Shown: in pieces, positions 33,561 through 46,596 of the stretch
How positions within the stretch are numbered: position 1 is the stretch's first letter
Layout: every line of letters starts with the position of its first letter
DNA from: Anomaloglossus baeobatrachus
Lineage: Eukaryota > Chordata > Amphibia > Anura > Aromobatidae
NCBI RefSeq assembly: GCF_048569485.1
Contig: NC_134357.1
Span: forward strand, 353,927,312 to 353,991,311
Direction: 5' to 3'
DNA: 64,000 bases
Made by a program: the position numbers and the translations under genes
Notes under the pieces: generated by a model
Databases searched by the model: none
What the model was told of the DNA's origin: nothing
The model's input: only the letters and a program-made list of their open reading frames with translations

Positions 33561-34214
33561 ATACATGGCAAAATAATTTTTTGCTGGGTCATTTCCAGGT
33601 TACATTGTTGTGCTAGCTGCATTATATTGACATTTTCAATGTTTTATTATCTACTTCCACTAGACCATTGTGTTATTGTCATTGTTTATGTACCATCAGG
33701 GAAAATTATAATGCTGTATTTTCTGAATATTTAAAACAGTAACATTAGTACTTATGGGACTTATATCCATATAACAAAAAATTCTTTGGAGAAATAGGAA
33801 AAATGTGTGACTTAAATGGAAGTCCACTTTAAACAGCCTTTGGCATATCAACTTTTCATTTTACTTTAAACATATATTATTAGAAGAATATTTTTATACA
33901 GATTTTAGGTTGTCACTAAACTTAAATCATAAATTATAGTTTTCAACCTTGAAAAAATTAACATGGCCTTGTCTGGCTTTTATTGTTGACACATCACTGT
34001 GAGAAGATATCCAGAACAGCAAGCTGCCCCCTAGGCATGGACAATCAGTCTAGGTCTATTTTGCTAAATCTATTGTTCACAAGCATTAAATAAGGGATAG
34101 TTACTACATATTTAAGACAATCTCAACTGAAATCAACTTAAGAAATGTCAAAAATTTAAAAAGTCAGACATTAGTTAGTATAAAGACAAAAAAAACACCA
34201 TGCAAACAAAGACC
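33561..34214. other. No recognised feature
   Basis: AT-rich intronic DNA. Confidence 0.35.
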
Positions 34215-34600
34215 ATGTTAAAGGGAATCTGTTAGGTCCATTAATGTTATTAACCTGTAGATATAGGATTCATCTGTAGGTTAATAGCATTACAAAGGTG
34301 CCAGGCTGCAATACTGAAACTTAATTTTACTCCTCCCGGGTGCTGCCAGTTTTCAGTCATGCAGGCATGCATGGAGCAGTTAGAGCACTGAGAGTGGCAG
34401 CTATAAGCACGCCTTGTTACAGCACAATAGATGCACTGCTGAGCCAGCTGTCAGTCAAAGTGCCAGGGTCTGCTTACTGCACGCACTCTCAGTGCTGTGA
34501 TCGGTGACCAACATGACTGAAAGCTGATAGCTCCTGGGAGAAATAAAGATAATTTTCTACCTGGTGTATTGACATGTCAGTAGAGTACAGTTTGGATATT
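34215..34600. mobile_element. Probable MITE fragment (AAAGGGAATCTGTTAGG end)
   Basis: The start TTAAAGGGAATCTGTTAGG matches the ends at 48957 (AGGGAATCTGTCAGCAGG) and 53003 (AAAGGGAATCTGTCA). It contains CTGCCAGTTTTCAGTCATG and a later CAACATGACTGAAAGCTG, inverted relative to each other. The right terminus is not clear. Confidence 0.45.
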
Positions 34601-34625
34601 TTCAAAAAATGTCTGTGCAAAAATA

Positions 34626-36221
<1,596 letters not shown>

Positions 36222-36434
36222 TATATGCACCTTGTTATGTTTAGTGCAGGATATCAGGCTCAAGACACATGGATTTTTTCTTTGGTATTCTTTAATTTCT
36301 TGCATCATTCTGAGATATTCTCAAAGCTTCGCTGAGCAGAAAACAGTCTATAAACTTGGATAAAAATTATTCCCTTAATAGTTATGTTTCAAAATAGGAT
36401 TGATATCTGTATTGGGCCTAAAAATATACTAATA

Positions 36435-36840
36435 GAGGTTGTCCACAATTGTTATATTGATGGCCTATCCTTAGGATAGGTATTCAGTGTCAAATCGGCC
36501 CAGGATCCGTCACCCAACATCCTATCAGCTGTTCTCGGTGCCGGTGGCGGCAGCAGGGAGCTGGAATTGCTCAGTTCCGGAGCTGCTCCATCTGCTTATA
36601 GCGGCCATTTCTGGGTACTGCATATCCACCTACTATTGATTTGAATGGGAGGTGGATGTTCAGTAACCAGCCACGGCTGCTATCAGTTGATGGGGCAGCT
36701 ACGGAACTGAGCATTTCCGTCTGCCGGCTGCCGGTGCCGGCATTGAGAACAGGGTGCCAAGTGTTGTACCCTGGTAAATCAGACATTGATGACCTATCCT
36801 AAGGATAGGCCTTCAGTGTAAAAATAGTGGACAACTTCTT
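36435..36840. mobile_element. Palindromic MITE (GGATAGG type)
   Basis: The ends GAGGTTGTCCAC and GTGGACAACTTCTTC are inverted, followed inward by CCTATCCTTAGGATAGG and its counterpart CCTATCCTAAGGATAGG. The centre carries GGTGCCGGTGGCGGCAGC. Related to the element at 52347-53006. Confidence 0.7.
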
Positions 36841-37300
36841 CAAATCTAACTTTGCTTTAGTGAAGGCTAAATTAAGAGTTGTGTTTATTCTTCAATTTTT
36901 TTTTCCATGGCAGTCAATGTTAATCAACGTACTAATAGACCAGGAATAATGCTGGAGAAATTGTATTATTATTTTGTGATACACTGTCAATATACAGTAA
37001 GTCCTCATTCAGACACCTGTTATTTAAAGTATCAATTTTTATTAGTGCTTTGGATCAGATTTTCATCAGTGTCAGATTTTACCATCAGTATTCAGTGATT
37101 TTCACCTATACAAAAAAAAATTGCAAGGCATCCCCTAACATGACAAAGCGGACAGCACACTAATTGCACATGGGTGACATCCATGGGTTTTTCTTATGGA
37201 CCTATAGACTTGCATGGGTGATTTTGATCCATAACTGATCAAAAACATTTGTGCCTGCAAAAAACATGGACAGTTTCGTAGACTTTAATGCACTTGAGTG
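36841..37300. other. No recognised feature
   Basis: AT-rich intronic DNA with no second copy seen. Confidence 0.35.
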
Positions 37301-37303
37301 TTA

Positions 37304-37873
37304 AGCGGGCTTTAAACGCTGCGACATCACTAGCGATGTTGCAAGCGATAGCACCCGCCCACATCGGTTGTGCGTCACAGGCAAATCGTTGCCCGTGGCG
37401 CACAACATCGCTAACACCCGTCACACGTACTTACCTGCCTAGCGACGTCGCTGTGGCCGGCGAATCGCCTCCTTTCGAAAGGGGCGGTTCGTTCGGCGTT
37501 ACAGCGGCGTCACTAAGCGGCCACCCAATAGAAGTGGAGGGGTGGAGATGAGCGGGCGAAACATCCTGCCCACCACCTTCCTTCCTCATTGCGGGTGGCT
37601 GCAGGTACGGTGATGTTCCTCGTTCCTGCAGTGTCACACATAGCGATGTGTGCTGCCGCAGGAATGACGAACAATCTGCGTCCTGCAACAGCAACGATAA
37701 TCGGGATTAGAACGACATGTCAACGATCAACAATTAGGTGAGTATTTTTGATCGTTAACAGTCGTTCGTGCGTTTCACATGCAACGACGTCGCTAACGAG
37801 GCCGGATGTGCGTCACGAATTCCGTGACCCCAACGACATCTCGTTAGCGATGTCGTTGCCTGTAAAGCCCGCT
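37304..37873. mobile_element. Harbinger-type MITE with TTA duplication
   Basis: 570 bp, ends AGCGGGCTTTAAACGCTGCG and CTGTAAAGCCCGCT, flanked by TTA at 37301-37303 and 37874-37876. The TIR outer 11 bases are perfect complements. Internal blocks are as in the other copies. Confidence 0.85.
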
Positions 37874-37876
37874 TTA

Positions 37877-38507
37877 CCCATACAATAACACAGAACACAT
37901 ACATGATTGACGGATGTCTGAATGAGGCCTACAGATGTGGAAATAATCAATGTTAAAATTGTATAAATCTTTTAAAAGAGGAGAAACTTTTAGTTCCCAA
38001 TAAAGAATTTGTTGTCTTCATATAGGAAATGCCTGCAAGCAGAAAATAGTTGTGTAATATTTCACAGCAGGAGCAATGGTGAACTGGGTGTGTGACGCTG
38101 TGTCACCGCTTATTGGAGAGTGTCTGGCGCCCATATTGAGTCTGTAACATTTTTCATCCATGATAAAAATGTGATCTTCTTCTTCTTCCCTCCATTACAG
38201 GATTTACTCTGGGGAACTAAAAGTGATTGTATCTTCATCTGTTTACATGTTGCTTTCATGGGAAACTTAATTCAGTTTTCTGTTATCAGCTCAGTACAGA
38301 AATCAAATTTCAGCCAAGCTTTATGAAGCTTCTATTTTTTTCTATGCATAAAGAGGGTACAGGGGACTTGTAGACCCTCATTGGAGACAGACCCTCACTC
38401 CTCATGCTGGTATAGTGCCAGCTTCTGCAGTAGTCGCTCTACATTACATTCGTGCACTAGTTAGACAACCAGTGAGACTTTTCCAAGTTACTACAGAAAT
38501 TTCATGC
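37877..38507. other. No recognised feature
   Basis: Unique-looking intronic DNA. A 68-codon frame at 38120-38326 has no supporting feature. Confidence 0.35.
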
Positions 38508-39056
38508 TGTGTTCAAGTAATAGAATAAAAGTCTGATTCAATAAACCACAATGGAGCTCCAGGATAGTTATATCAAATACAAAGGGAGGCAAGTTAACTT
38601 AGTAATTTCAGAATAGCCTAGAATGTAGTAACCTGTCATAGTGACAGATTTTTGATATGGTAGTGGTTACCTTTAGCTAATAAAATTGTGCTGTTTCAGG
38701 ATGCTGTAATAAAGGCTGGATTTGTGGTTTATGTATGTATACGATACAATTTTGTGGGATTTTCTCTTGCAGTAATAAAGGCTGGATATGTAGTCTGTGT
38801 GTATACATAGGCTGCAATCTTATAGGATTTTCTCTCTTGGTAATAAAGGCTGGATTTGTGGTCTGTGTGTTGACATAGGCTGCAATCTTGTGGGATTTTC
38901 TCTCCCAGTAATCTGTGTTTATACATTTTCAGTAGCTAAGATATCAGCACAGCTTCTATCCTGTTTTTTTTTCTTTATGTACTTTCCTTCTGTCCTGTAG
39001 ACTGCTCTTCGTGAGATACTTTTCCACAGAAATGTCATTCTGTGTTCAAGTAATAG
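38508..39056 (+). repeat. Tandem duplication, first copy (~530 bp), with ~62-bp minisatellite inside
   Basis: Starts TGTGTTCAAGTAATAG, then CTGATTCAATAAACCACAATGG. It contains about four copies of a ~62-bp unit (AATAAAGGCTGGATTTGTGG, GTATACATAGGCTGCAATC, GGGATTTTCTCTC) at 38700-38925. It ends with CAGTAGCTAAGATATCAGC, GTACTTTCC and CCACAGAAATGTCATTC. The second copy starts at 39041 and, after an insertion, continues at 40914. Confidence 0.8.
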
Positions 39057-39136
39057 AGAGTAGTAGAGAATGGGTTTCACAGCCGCGCCAAAAGACTACT
39101 GGATTCTTCTCAGATTAATGTTTGTTTTATTTCATA

Positions 39137-39193
39137 ACAGGTCAAGTCTACGCGTTTCAGGAGAACACAGCTCCCTTCTTCAGGACAAACCAG
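39137..39193 (-). ncRNA. Candidate hammerhead ribozyme, left arm
   Basis: Read on the minus strand it has GGT-TT-GTC, then CTGAAGA (consensus CUGANGA; 39177-39183), a stem-loop AGGGAG...CTCCT, then GAAA, then the self-complementary CGCG, TA, and GAC-TTG-ACC. Stem I pairs as GTC/GAC and GGT/ACC around an internal loop. Same sequence as the right-arm copy. Activity is not established. Confidence 0.4.
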
Positions 39194-40548
39194 CAAAGAA
39201 TCATCAAATCTTATTTATTTTTTATATATATATTTTTTGTAATTATGGGCCCTAAAGGTTTTATATAATAATTTGTGGATATTGTGCCAGGTCTCGTATA
39301 TTAATTATTGTTTTTAATTATATGCGTCAATTTATTCCCATTTTTAATATGTGTATGATTCGGGTAGCTTGGGTCGATTGTAGCTAGTAGGATATGTATT
39401 TTTCCTACTATGTATTTTATTGTTAATTTATTATTTTTTTATTTTTCCATGGATTCATGGATTTGTCATGGATTAATTTATTTTGCCCGTTATTATACAT
39501 TATACACTATATATATATGTAATTCTTCACATATTTATGCATATATATATATATGCAGTTTTAGTATCACTCATATGTCATTGTGGAGGATAACTTTATT
39601 TCACTCTTTTCACTAGCATGGGGGTATTGAACCTGTTGTTTGAGATGCTCCCTTTCTCTAACAAGTGGAGGGATTTCTTTCCACTCCTCTATCCTGATTC
39701 TCACGGTTCTATTTTTCTCTAGTTAATTCTAGGTGTTTTTTTTCTTTAGTACATGTGCACTGCTTTTTCTTCCCACGCTCCTAAACTCCATTGACCCCGT
39801 CTTCACTTCTAAAGTTCTGATGGAGCACTAGCTCTGTATCTTCCCTTTGAGCATGCGTACTCCACATTTTTCCACGGTCCTGAACCCCATTCACCCGGTG
39901 AACTTATTTGACCTATTTGAATCTATGATCCTAAGACCCGTGAGCCATAGTTGGACTCATGTATGGTCTAAATTGTATTTATGCATGAAGTGTTGCAAAT
40001 CCGGCCCGACCCTGTGTTTCACTTTCATTAGTATATCTCCTTTCACTGCACGTATCCATACCAACCCTTGTCCCAAGATTGTAAGGTTGATTATTCCCTC
40101 AGTGGCACACACACGTTGACACTAATGTCACGATTGCGTTTATATAATAACATAGATAATTATTCACATCACAACGGTCATTCTAAGATTTTGGAGACTT
40201 TTTTCTTCTTATGTCTGGGCGGTCACTATGGGACCGCTAGTAATAGACTTGCTTATATAGATATTTTATCCATTTTTGTCTCCAATCCTTCTTGGAAGGA
40301 TTTAACTCCCTAAACAAGTGTTTGTATGGGTCTGATCTATATAATCACAGGTGGCACGTTCAGCTGCACGTCTTCCACACATGGTTCCTGGTTTATATGG
40401 TACTGAAAACTTTAAGCTATTTCAGTGTTCTGGGCAATACACTATACACTTCCCTGAGAGTATTATACATATATTCACATTTTATACACAATTAAATAAA
40501 TCACTCAGAAACATTTTAATATAAACATAATTTTATTCGGTATTTTTA

Positions 40549-40594
<46 letters not shown>

Positions 40595-40609
40595 ATTTGA
40601 TGATTTTTT

Positions 40610-40667
40610 GCTGGTTTGTCCTGAAGAAGGGAGCTGTGTTCTCCTGAAACGCGTAGACTTGACCTGT
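40610..40667 (+). ncRNA. Candidate hammerhead ribozyme, right arm
   Basis: CTGAAGA is at 40621-40627, GAAA at 40646-40649, palindromic CGCG at 40650-40653, the UH-type cleavage position TA at 40654-40655, and stem I strands at 40613-40620 and 40656-40664. Stem II (AGGG/TCCT type) is only about four pairs including one wobble. The minimal stem III fits the dimer-style hammerheads reported in Penelope-like elements. Confidence 0.42.
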
Positions 40668-40913
40668 TATGAAATAAAACAAACATTAATCTGAGAAGAA
40701 TCCAGTAGTCTTTTGGCGCGGCTGTGAAACCCATTCTCTACTACTCTCTGTTATCTGCCTCTTGGGGACCGCTGCCGGGACTTGGTGTTACATGCTGCTA
40801 TAGGTGTTGTGACTGTCACAACCCGAATTGGTGAGTAGGATTATTCTTTGCTTCACCCTATATATATTGGGGTAAGACCCTATTGCGCTTTCTTTTTCCA
40901 CAGTTTTCACTTA

Positions 40914-41465
40914 TGTGTTCAAGTAATGGAATAAAGTCTGATTCAATAAACCACAATGGAGCTCCAGAATAGTTATATCAAATACAGAGGTAGGCAAGTT
41001 AACTTAGTGCCATTTCAGAATAGCCTAGTATGTAGTAGCCTGTCATAATGACAGGTTACTTATATGCTAGTGGTTGCCTTTAATTAGTAAAATTCTGGTA
41101 AGTTTCAAACTGCAGTATTAAAGGTTGGATTTTTGGTCTCTGTCTATGCATAGGCTGCAATCTTATGAGATTTTCTCTCCTGGTAATAAAGTCTGGATTT
41201 GTGGTCTGCATGCATGCAAAGGCTGAAAACTTATGGGATTTTCCTTTACAGTAATAAAGGCTAGATTTGTGGTCTGTGTGTATGCATAGGCTTTAATTTT
41301 GTGAGATTTTCTCTTCTAGTAATAAAGGCTGGATTTGTCATCTGTGTGTATACAAAATGTAAGGTTTTCAGTAGCTAAGATATCAGCACAGCTTCTATCC
41401 TGTTTTTATTTTTCTTCATGTACTTTCCTCCTTTTCTGTAGACTACTCTCCTTGAGATACTTTTC
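40914..41465 (+). repeat. Tandem duplication, second copy after the insertion
   Basis: Continues from 39041-39056 with AATAAAGTCTGATTCAATAA, AGGCAAGTTAACTTAGT and the ~62-bp minisatellite (four or five units at 41110-41350). It ends in CAGTAGCTAAGATATCAGC and GTACTTTCCTCC. Roughly 85-90% like the first copy by eye. Confidence 0.8.
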
Positions 41466-42187
41466 CTCCTGTTTATGTTGGGAAGATATGCATACAATGT
41501 TTCCCCTACCTGCTGCTATTTCTAACACTGAGAGAAGAGAGAATAAAAATTGAGAAAGCAATCAGAATGAGAAGCAGGAATATTGACAGATTTGAAAAAT
41601 TTTGCAAAAGCAGTCAGCAAGATAAAGGACTTACAGGTTTCTGCAGCAGTAAAAGGGTTGATTTTTTTTTTTCCTGGAGACTTTTTAGGAGATTGCTTCA
41701 TTTTGAATTTATGAAAAGTAATAAAACAATTAAAAAATATTCTGTCAGAATGTATAAGTAGCCTTTAGGTCTCTTCTTTTTCCTTGCATTTATTGCATAT
41801 GAATGTGAGTTATTGTTATTTGAGTCATCCAGGTTAACCTGGAAAGAGGTCACTGTGTGCTTTTCAAGGTAATTTTGGAAGATACTGTACTCCAGAAGAA
41901 AATATTTCCACTTCTAACTACTGTACTTAATATTGCTTTTCTCTAGTTTAGAAATTGGCAATATACTTTTTTTTAACTGTTTTAACCCACTATTACTTTT
42001 CACTTTTGTAAGCTGCTTTCTTTCGGTTTAAGAGTAATATAAGTTTTTTTTACCATGATTGTGGCAGGATGTGTAAAATGTCATCTGTAGTGCATATGCA
42101 TCAATGCAACGCAATAATTATATCATTTTATTACCATGCCATCGAAATATAATACATCTCTGTGGAGTGGATTTATTTTTGCTTAGT
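41466..42187. other. No recognised feature
   Basis: Intronic DNA with T-rich patches; nothing repeated elsewhere in the window. Confidence 0.35.
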
Positions 42188-42195
42188 ATGGTTAC

Positions 42196-43941
42196 TAGTT
42201 ATGACTTGAGCAAGCACTAAACTGTTCGAGTGCTCGTTACTCGAATTGAGCAAGCCTGACGCTTCGACAGGCTCAATCCATTACATGTGCTTTACCCCGG
42301 CTCTTCCCAATTACCCTGATGCGTTGGCAATCTGGGTAATATTTTGGGAGTTGAGGTCAGCTGTGAATCGTCAGCTGGCGTCAAGTCCAGGGGTTAGTAA
42401 TGGAAAGGCATCTATCAGATACCCCCATTGCTAACCCAGTAAGAGTAAAGGGGAAAAAAACACACACACACAGGAAAAAATAGTTTATTTAAATAAAGAC
42501 TCCCCCACACTATCCCTCATTCACCAATTTGTTATAAAAAATTTCCCCATGAAGTTCCGTCATAATCCACAATTCACAAATGCATGTCTGACGACTGTGA
42601 ATAGCTGTAAAGTAGTAACTATAACTCCCATCAGAGCCACCGGCTGAACACTGTGCTCAGTGAGACCCGGCCACTCTGATGAGAGCTCCTATGAATAGTT
42701 GTAATTTACTGAAATTCACAGTTGCGTCGCTGTAACTGCATTTGCAGATTGTTTATTACGATGGAGATTTCGTGGGAACATTTTTGTCCACATTTATTCA
42801 AATAAACTATGTTTTCCTGTGTGTTTTTTTCACTTTACACTTAATGGGTTCATAATGGGGTGTCTGATAAATGCCTCTCCATCAATAACACCTGGACTTG
42901 ATGCCAGCCAACACTACAGAGCTTACATCAACCCCATTAACCTATTACCCCGATTGCCACCAAACCAGGGCAATTGGGAAGAGCTGGGGTGAAGCGCCAG
43001 AATTGGCACAATTAATGTGATGTGCCAATTCTGGGGTGTCTGCGGGCTGGTATTTTTAAGCTGGAAATGGGGATATAGTTGGACCCCATGCCGTTATTTA
43101 ATGAATTAATTTATTAGATTGTACCAGGCTAAACACTGACTCCTGTGCTTTATACCAGATGATTTCACCCCCAAAAAATATTACCTGCATTGCCACTGCA
43201 CCAGGGTAATCGAGAAGAGCTGGGCCAAAGCTCCAGAATTAGTGCAACTAATGGATGCGCTATTTCTGGAGCAGCTGCGGGCTGCTATTTTTAGGCCGGG
43301 AACCATAACCATGAACCTTCCCAGCCTGATAATATCAGCTCACAGCTATCTGCTTGGCTGGTTATCAAACATAGGGGGGACCTTATGCCGGTTTTAAATT
43401 ATTTATTTATGTATAAATAATTTTTAAAAAGGTCTGTGGTCCAATCTATTTTTGATAACCAGCCAAGGTAAAGCGGGCAGTTGCAGACTGCAGCTTGCAG
43501 CTGTCTGCTTACTTTGTCTGGTTAGCAAAAATATGGGGGTCTCCATGCCTGTTTTTTACTTATTTATTATGTTAAACTAGGCTAAACACCATTTAGTGGC
43601 ACATGAAAGGCACTAAAGTGTGCAAGTGTATAATCCTGCCTATATGGCTGCTCTAATCTAAGTTCTGCCTCCTACATCAACTCTTCCTGAACTGCAGTGT
43701 GCGGAGAATTGCACCTCTAGGTCTCATATAAGATCCAATGGCGCTTATGTGGCTGGCCAATTACAGTAATGCCAGTAGCTGACATGGTTACGGATTGCCG
43801 TATTTGAAAGGCAATCCCCACATGTATAGTGGCTGAAAAACAGCCGCGAAATATGCACAGTAAGGACTCAAGCATGGCCCTCGCGCATCCATGATACTCG
43901 GCCGAGTAACTAGCAGTTCCAAGCATGGTCGTTCATCACTA
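42196..43941. mobile_element. hAT-like non-autonomous element, 1,746 bp
   Basis: The left end TAGTTATGACTTGAGCAAGCAC and the right end GGTCGTTCATCACTA are imperfect inverted copies, followed by TACTCGA-type words (GTTACTCGAATTGAGC; ACTCGGCCGAGTAAC). Flanking octamers ATGGTTAC (42188-42195) and ATGAATAC (43942-43949) agree at six of eight positions, as expected for an aged hAT target duplication. The interior has repeated CCAGGGTAAT/CCAGCTCTTC-like blocks and no transposase. Confidence 0.6.
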
Positions 43942-43949
43942 ATGAATAC

Positions 43950-44284
43950 CTAATCCTTAAACATAGTTGATGCTTTGGACATTGTTTAGATACTTGGAGC
44001 TCTATGTATATCATAGGTAGACTGCACATTATAGGGTATGGGCCCTTTACTAGCTACCAGAGCTATTTAGTTCAAGTGACTAAATTATATTTCAGAAGTA
44101 TTTATCCCTTACACTTATTTTCTACTATGGACCCTCAGGCCAAGACCTCCAAATTAGAGAATAAATGTATAGTCCACATGTAGTGTAGATTTCTTATTCA
44201 AGTACTCCAAAAGGTATATCTTGCAAATTTCCCCATTGCAAAATGTGTACCAAGGCCATTGCCCCATCATGTGCTATTTGAAAA
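43950..44284. other. No recognised feature
   Basis: Short unique stretch. Confidence 0.3.
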
Positions 44285-44445
44285 ATTCATGTTTTCTTAT
44301 GTTTCATAGAGACCTTTGGGCTTTTTTGGCACTTGGGCCTAGTTATGACCACTACCTCTATACCCCTGGACAACAGCATAATGAGCAGATGGAATGTGAC
44401 GAATAGAAGGCAATTTCATATTCACATGTCATTTTTGGAATATGT
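44285..44445. repeat. Dispersed repeat, copy 2 of a pair
   Basis: Partner of 21590-21760. Shared words in order include TTGGGC, TAGTTATGACC, CCCCTGGA and CACATGTCATTT. Confidence 0.5.
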
Positions 44446-44866
44446 GATGCTAGCCCTGAATACCGACCCCAGTGCTTCCGCTGGGCCTGTAGAGGAAGTT
44501 GGCACAACCTGCTTCTACAGGTCATAAATTATTAGTAAGGGAAGTTAGAGAGACAGTCCAGGAAATGCAGGGACAGCTGATAAGAGGAGATATACATGAC
44601 TGATAATTAGGACAGGGCCAGTAAGTGGGAAACCACAAAAAGAATACAAACAGTGATGGATGAAAAAGAACATCAGTCTTAAATTATTATCTGGGTCACA
44701 GTCCTGAGAATGATGAGAAGCATATATGTGTACACCACACACTACACGGGTTGGAGTTAAGAAACATGTTTTTGAAAAAAGGTAGTAGACTACATTTTTC
44801 TTACTAAATTGATTTTTACAAAAATCTAATTGAGGAAACCCCTGAGAAACAAAAAATAAGAAATGG

Positions 44867-45060
44867 AAGGAAGTAAGGAAAAAGAAAGAAAGAAAGAAAA
44901 TATGGAAGGAAAAAAAAGAAAGAAAAAGATGAAAGAATGAAAGGAAAAAGAAAGAAAGAAAAAATAAATTTAACAAGAAAAAAGGAATGGAAAAAGAAAG
45001 AAGGAAGGAACGAAAGAAAGAGAGAAAGAAAAAGAAAATAAAAAGTTAGAAGGAAAGTCT
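44867..45060 (+). repeat. A/G-rich (GAAA/AAGG)n tract
   Basis: Almost only A and G on the plus strand for about 190 bp. It gives long lysine-type or phenylalanine-type frames that are not genes. It is the purine partner of the pyrimidine tract at 46026-46229. Confidence 0.85.
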
Positions 45061-46025
45061 TTATGAAAAAAATCCTTAAATACCTTTAATTATTAAATCA
45101 ATTTGTTTTGTCTAGGGAGGTAATCACTAAAATACCTTACAATGGCTGCTGTCTCCTTAGACTGGCAGAAACCTGTCCTAGTATGCTAAGATTGGCATCT
45201 GTGAGCATGTGCAGTAGGAAGCGCTGCTGCTGTGGCCTGGAGAAAATCTAAACCATCTGCTGTCTAGCTACGCATTACGTCACTGCGGCAGAACTTCCTA
45301 CTGCACAAGCTCACAGACCCGCATCTTAGCAAACTAGGGCAGGTTTCTGTCAGTCTAAAGCGGGCTTTACACGCTGCAACATCGCTAATGCAGAGTCGTT
45401 GGGGTCACGGAATTCGTGACGCACATCCGGCCGCATTAGCGATGCCGTTGCGTGTGACACCGATAAGCGATTTTGCATCGTTGCAAAAACGTGCAAAATC
45501 GCTAATCGGCGACATGGGGGTCCATTCTCAAATCTCGTTACTGCAGCAGTAACGAGGTTGTTCCTCGTCCCTGCGGCAGCACACATCGCTGCGTGTGATG
45601 CCGCAGGAACGAGGAAGCTCCCCTTACCTGCCTCCCGGCCGCTATGAGGAAGGAAGGAGGTGGGCGGGATGTTACGTCCCGCTCAGCTCCGCCCCTCCGC
45701 TGCTATTGGGCGGCGGTTCAGTGACGTCGCTGTGACGCCGCACGGACCGCCCCCTTAGAAAGGAGGCGGTTCGCCCATCACAGCGACGTCGCCGGACAGG
45801 TATGTATGTGTGACGGCTGTTGTGCGGCACGGGCAGCGATTTGCCCGTGTCGCGCAACAGATGGGGGCGGGTACCCACACTAGCGATATCGGGACCGATA
45901 TCGCAGTGTGTAAAGTAGCCTTAAGGAGACAGCAGCCACTGTAATGTATTTTAGTGATTACCTCCCTAGGCAAAACAAATGTGGTTTGAGAATTAAAGGT
46001 ATTTAAGGAATTTATTCCAAAAGAC
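45061..46025. mobile_element. Long palindromic MITE, interrupted by a Harbinger-type MITE
   Basis: The left arm (CCTTAAATACCTTTAATTATT, TTTTGTCTAGGGAGGTAATC, GGCTGCTGTCTCC) is matched by the inverted right arm (GGAGACAGCAGCC, GATTACCTCCCTAGGCAAAA, AATTAAAGGTATTTAAGG). An inner inverted pair (GAGCATGTGCAGTAGGAAG / CTTCCTACTGCACAAGCTC) continues toward the centre. The Harbinger-type element at 45359-45921 sits in the right half. Related copy: 55946-57236. Confidence 0.75.
45359..45921. mobile_element. Harbinger-type MITE with TAA duplication, nested
   Basis: 563 bp, ends AGCGGGCTTTACACGCTGC and GCAGTGTGTAAAGTAGCCT, flanked by TAA at 45356-45358 and 45922-45924. It is younger than the palindromic element it lies in. 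The internal fold-back GCGATTTTGCATCGTTGC with its complement is well preserved. Confidence 0.85.
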
Positions 46026-46229
46026 ATTTTCTTTCTTTATTTTCCTTTTCTTTCTTTCTTTTTTTCTTTCTTTCTTATTTCTTTCTTTCTTGTTTTACTC
46101 TTTTTCCTTTCCTTTCTTTCTTTTTTCTTTCTTTCTTTTCCATTATTTCTTTCTTTCTTTCTTCTTTTCTTTTCCATTATTTCTTTCTTTCTTGTTTTTC
46201 TTTCTTTCTTACTTTCTTTCTTTCTTTCG
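46026..46229 (+). repeat. (TTTC)n pyrimidine tract
   Basis: About 200 bp of TTTC/TTCC. With the A/G tract at 44867-45060 it extends the palindrome of the MITE outward, so a single ancestral tract may have been copied in inverted form. Confidence 0.85.
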
Positions 46230-46230
46230 A

Positions 46231-46596
46231 TAGCCCCATTCAATGTTACCAAGGGTCTGTTCATAGCTGTGTCATTAAGAGAGTTACAGCACAGATCGCT
46301 ATTGTGCCACACAATGACTTACCACAGGGTAGGTGCAGTGATCTTGATAGAAAGAATTACGCTGCATGCTTTGCTGTTTTTTATTTCAAATGTGCAGAAC
46401 TACTGGTGGATATTGTGCTCATATGTCTTACTGATACAGACCAGTTTAGTTTGAAACTGGTAAAGCCTACTTCTCCAATTTCAGTCCAATAACCTTGTCT
46501 TAAACTAAAAGCCTGAAAAATCTTGAAAGGATCGGTTCCTAGGCACTTGATCACAAACCACCTTGTTATTAAGACTGGTTGCTAGGCAGTATATCC
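46231..46596. other. No recognised feature
   Basis: Unique-looking stretch between the pyrimidine tract and the next MITE. Confidence 0.3.

Larger units (their letters stand above)
39057..40913. mobile_element. Insertion with inverted arms carrying hammerhead-like motifs (Penelope-like candidate)
   Basis: 1,857 bp are flanked by near-identical 16-bp repeats (TGTGTTCAAGTAAT(A/G)G at 39041-39056 and 40914-40929). About 155-bp inverted arms lie at 39055-39212 and 40590-40749. Between them are ~1.38 kb without a recognisable gene and an A run of ~41. A 165-bp tail follows the right arm. Each arm holds CTGAAGA, a short stem, GAAACGCGTA and GAC, as in hammerhead ribozymes. Inverted LTR-like arms with such ribozymes are known from Penelope-like retroelements. 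No reverse transcriptase or endonuclease gene is visible, so this would be a non-autonomous or internally deleted copy. Confidence 0.5.

Noticed and set aside
44545-44976. 143-codon minus-strand frame rich in Phe/Leu/Ser
   Set aside because: Mostly translation of the GAAA tract.
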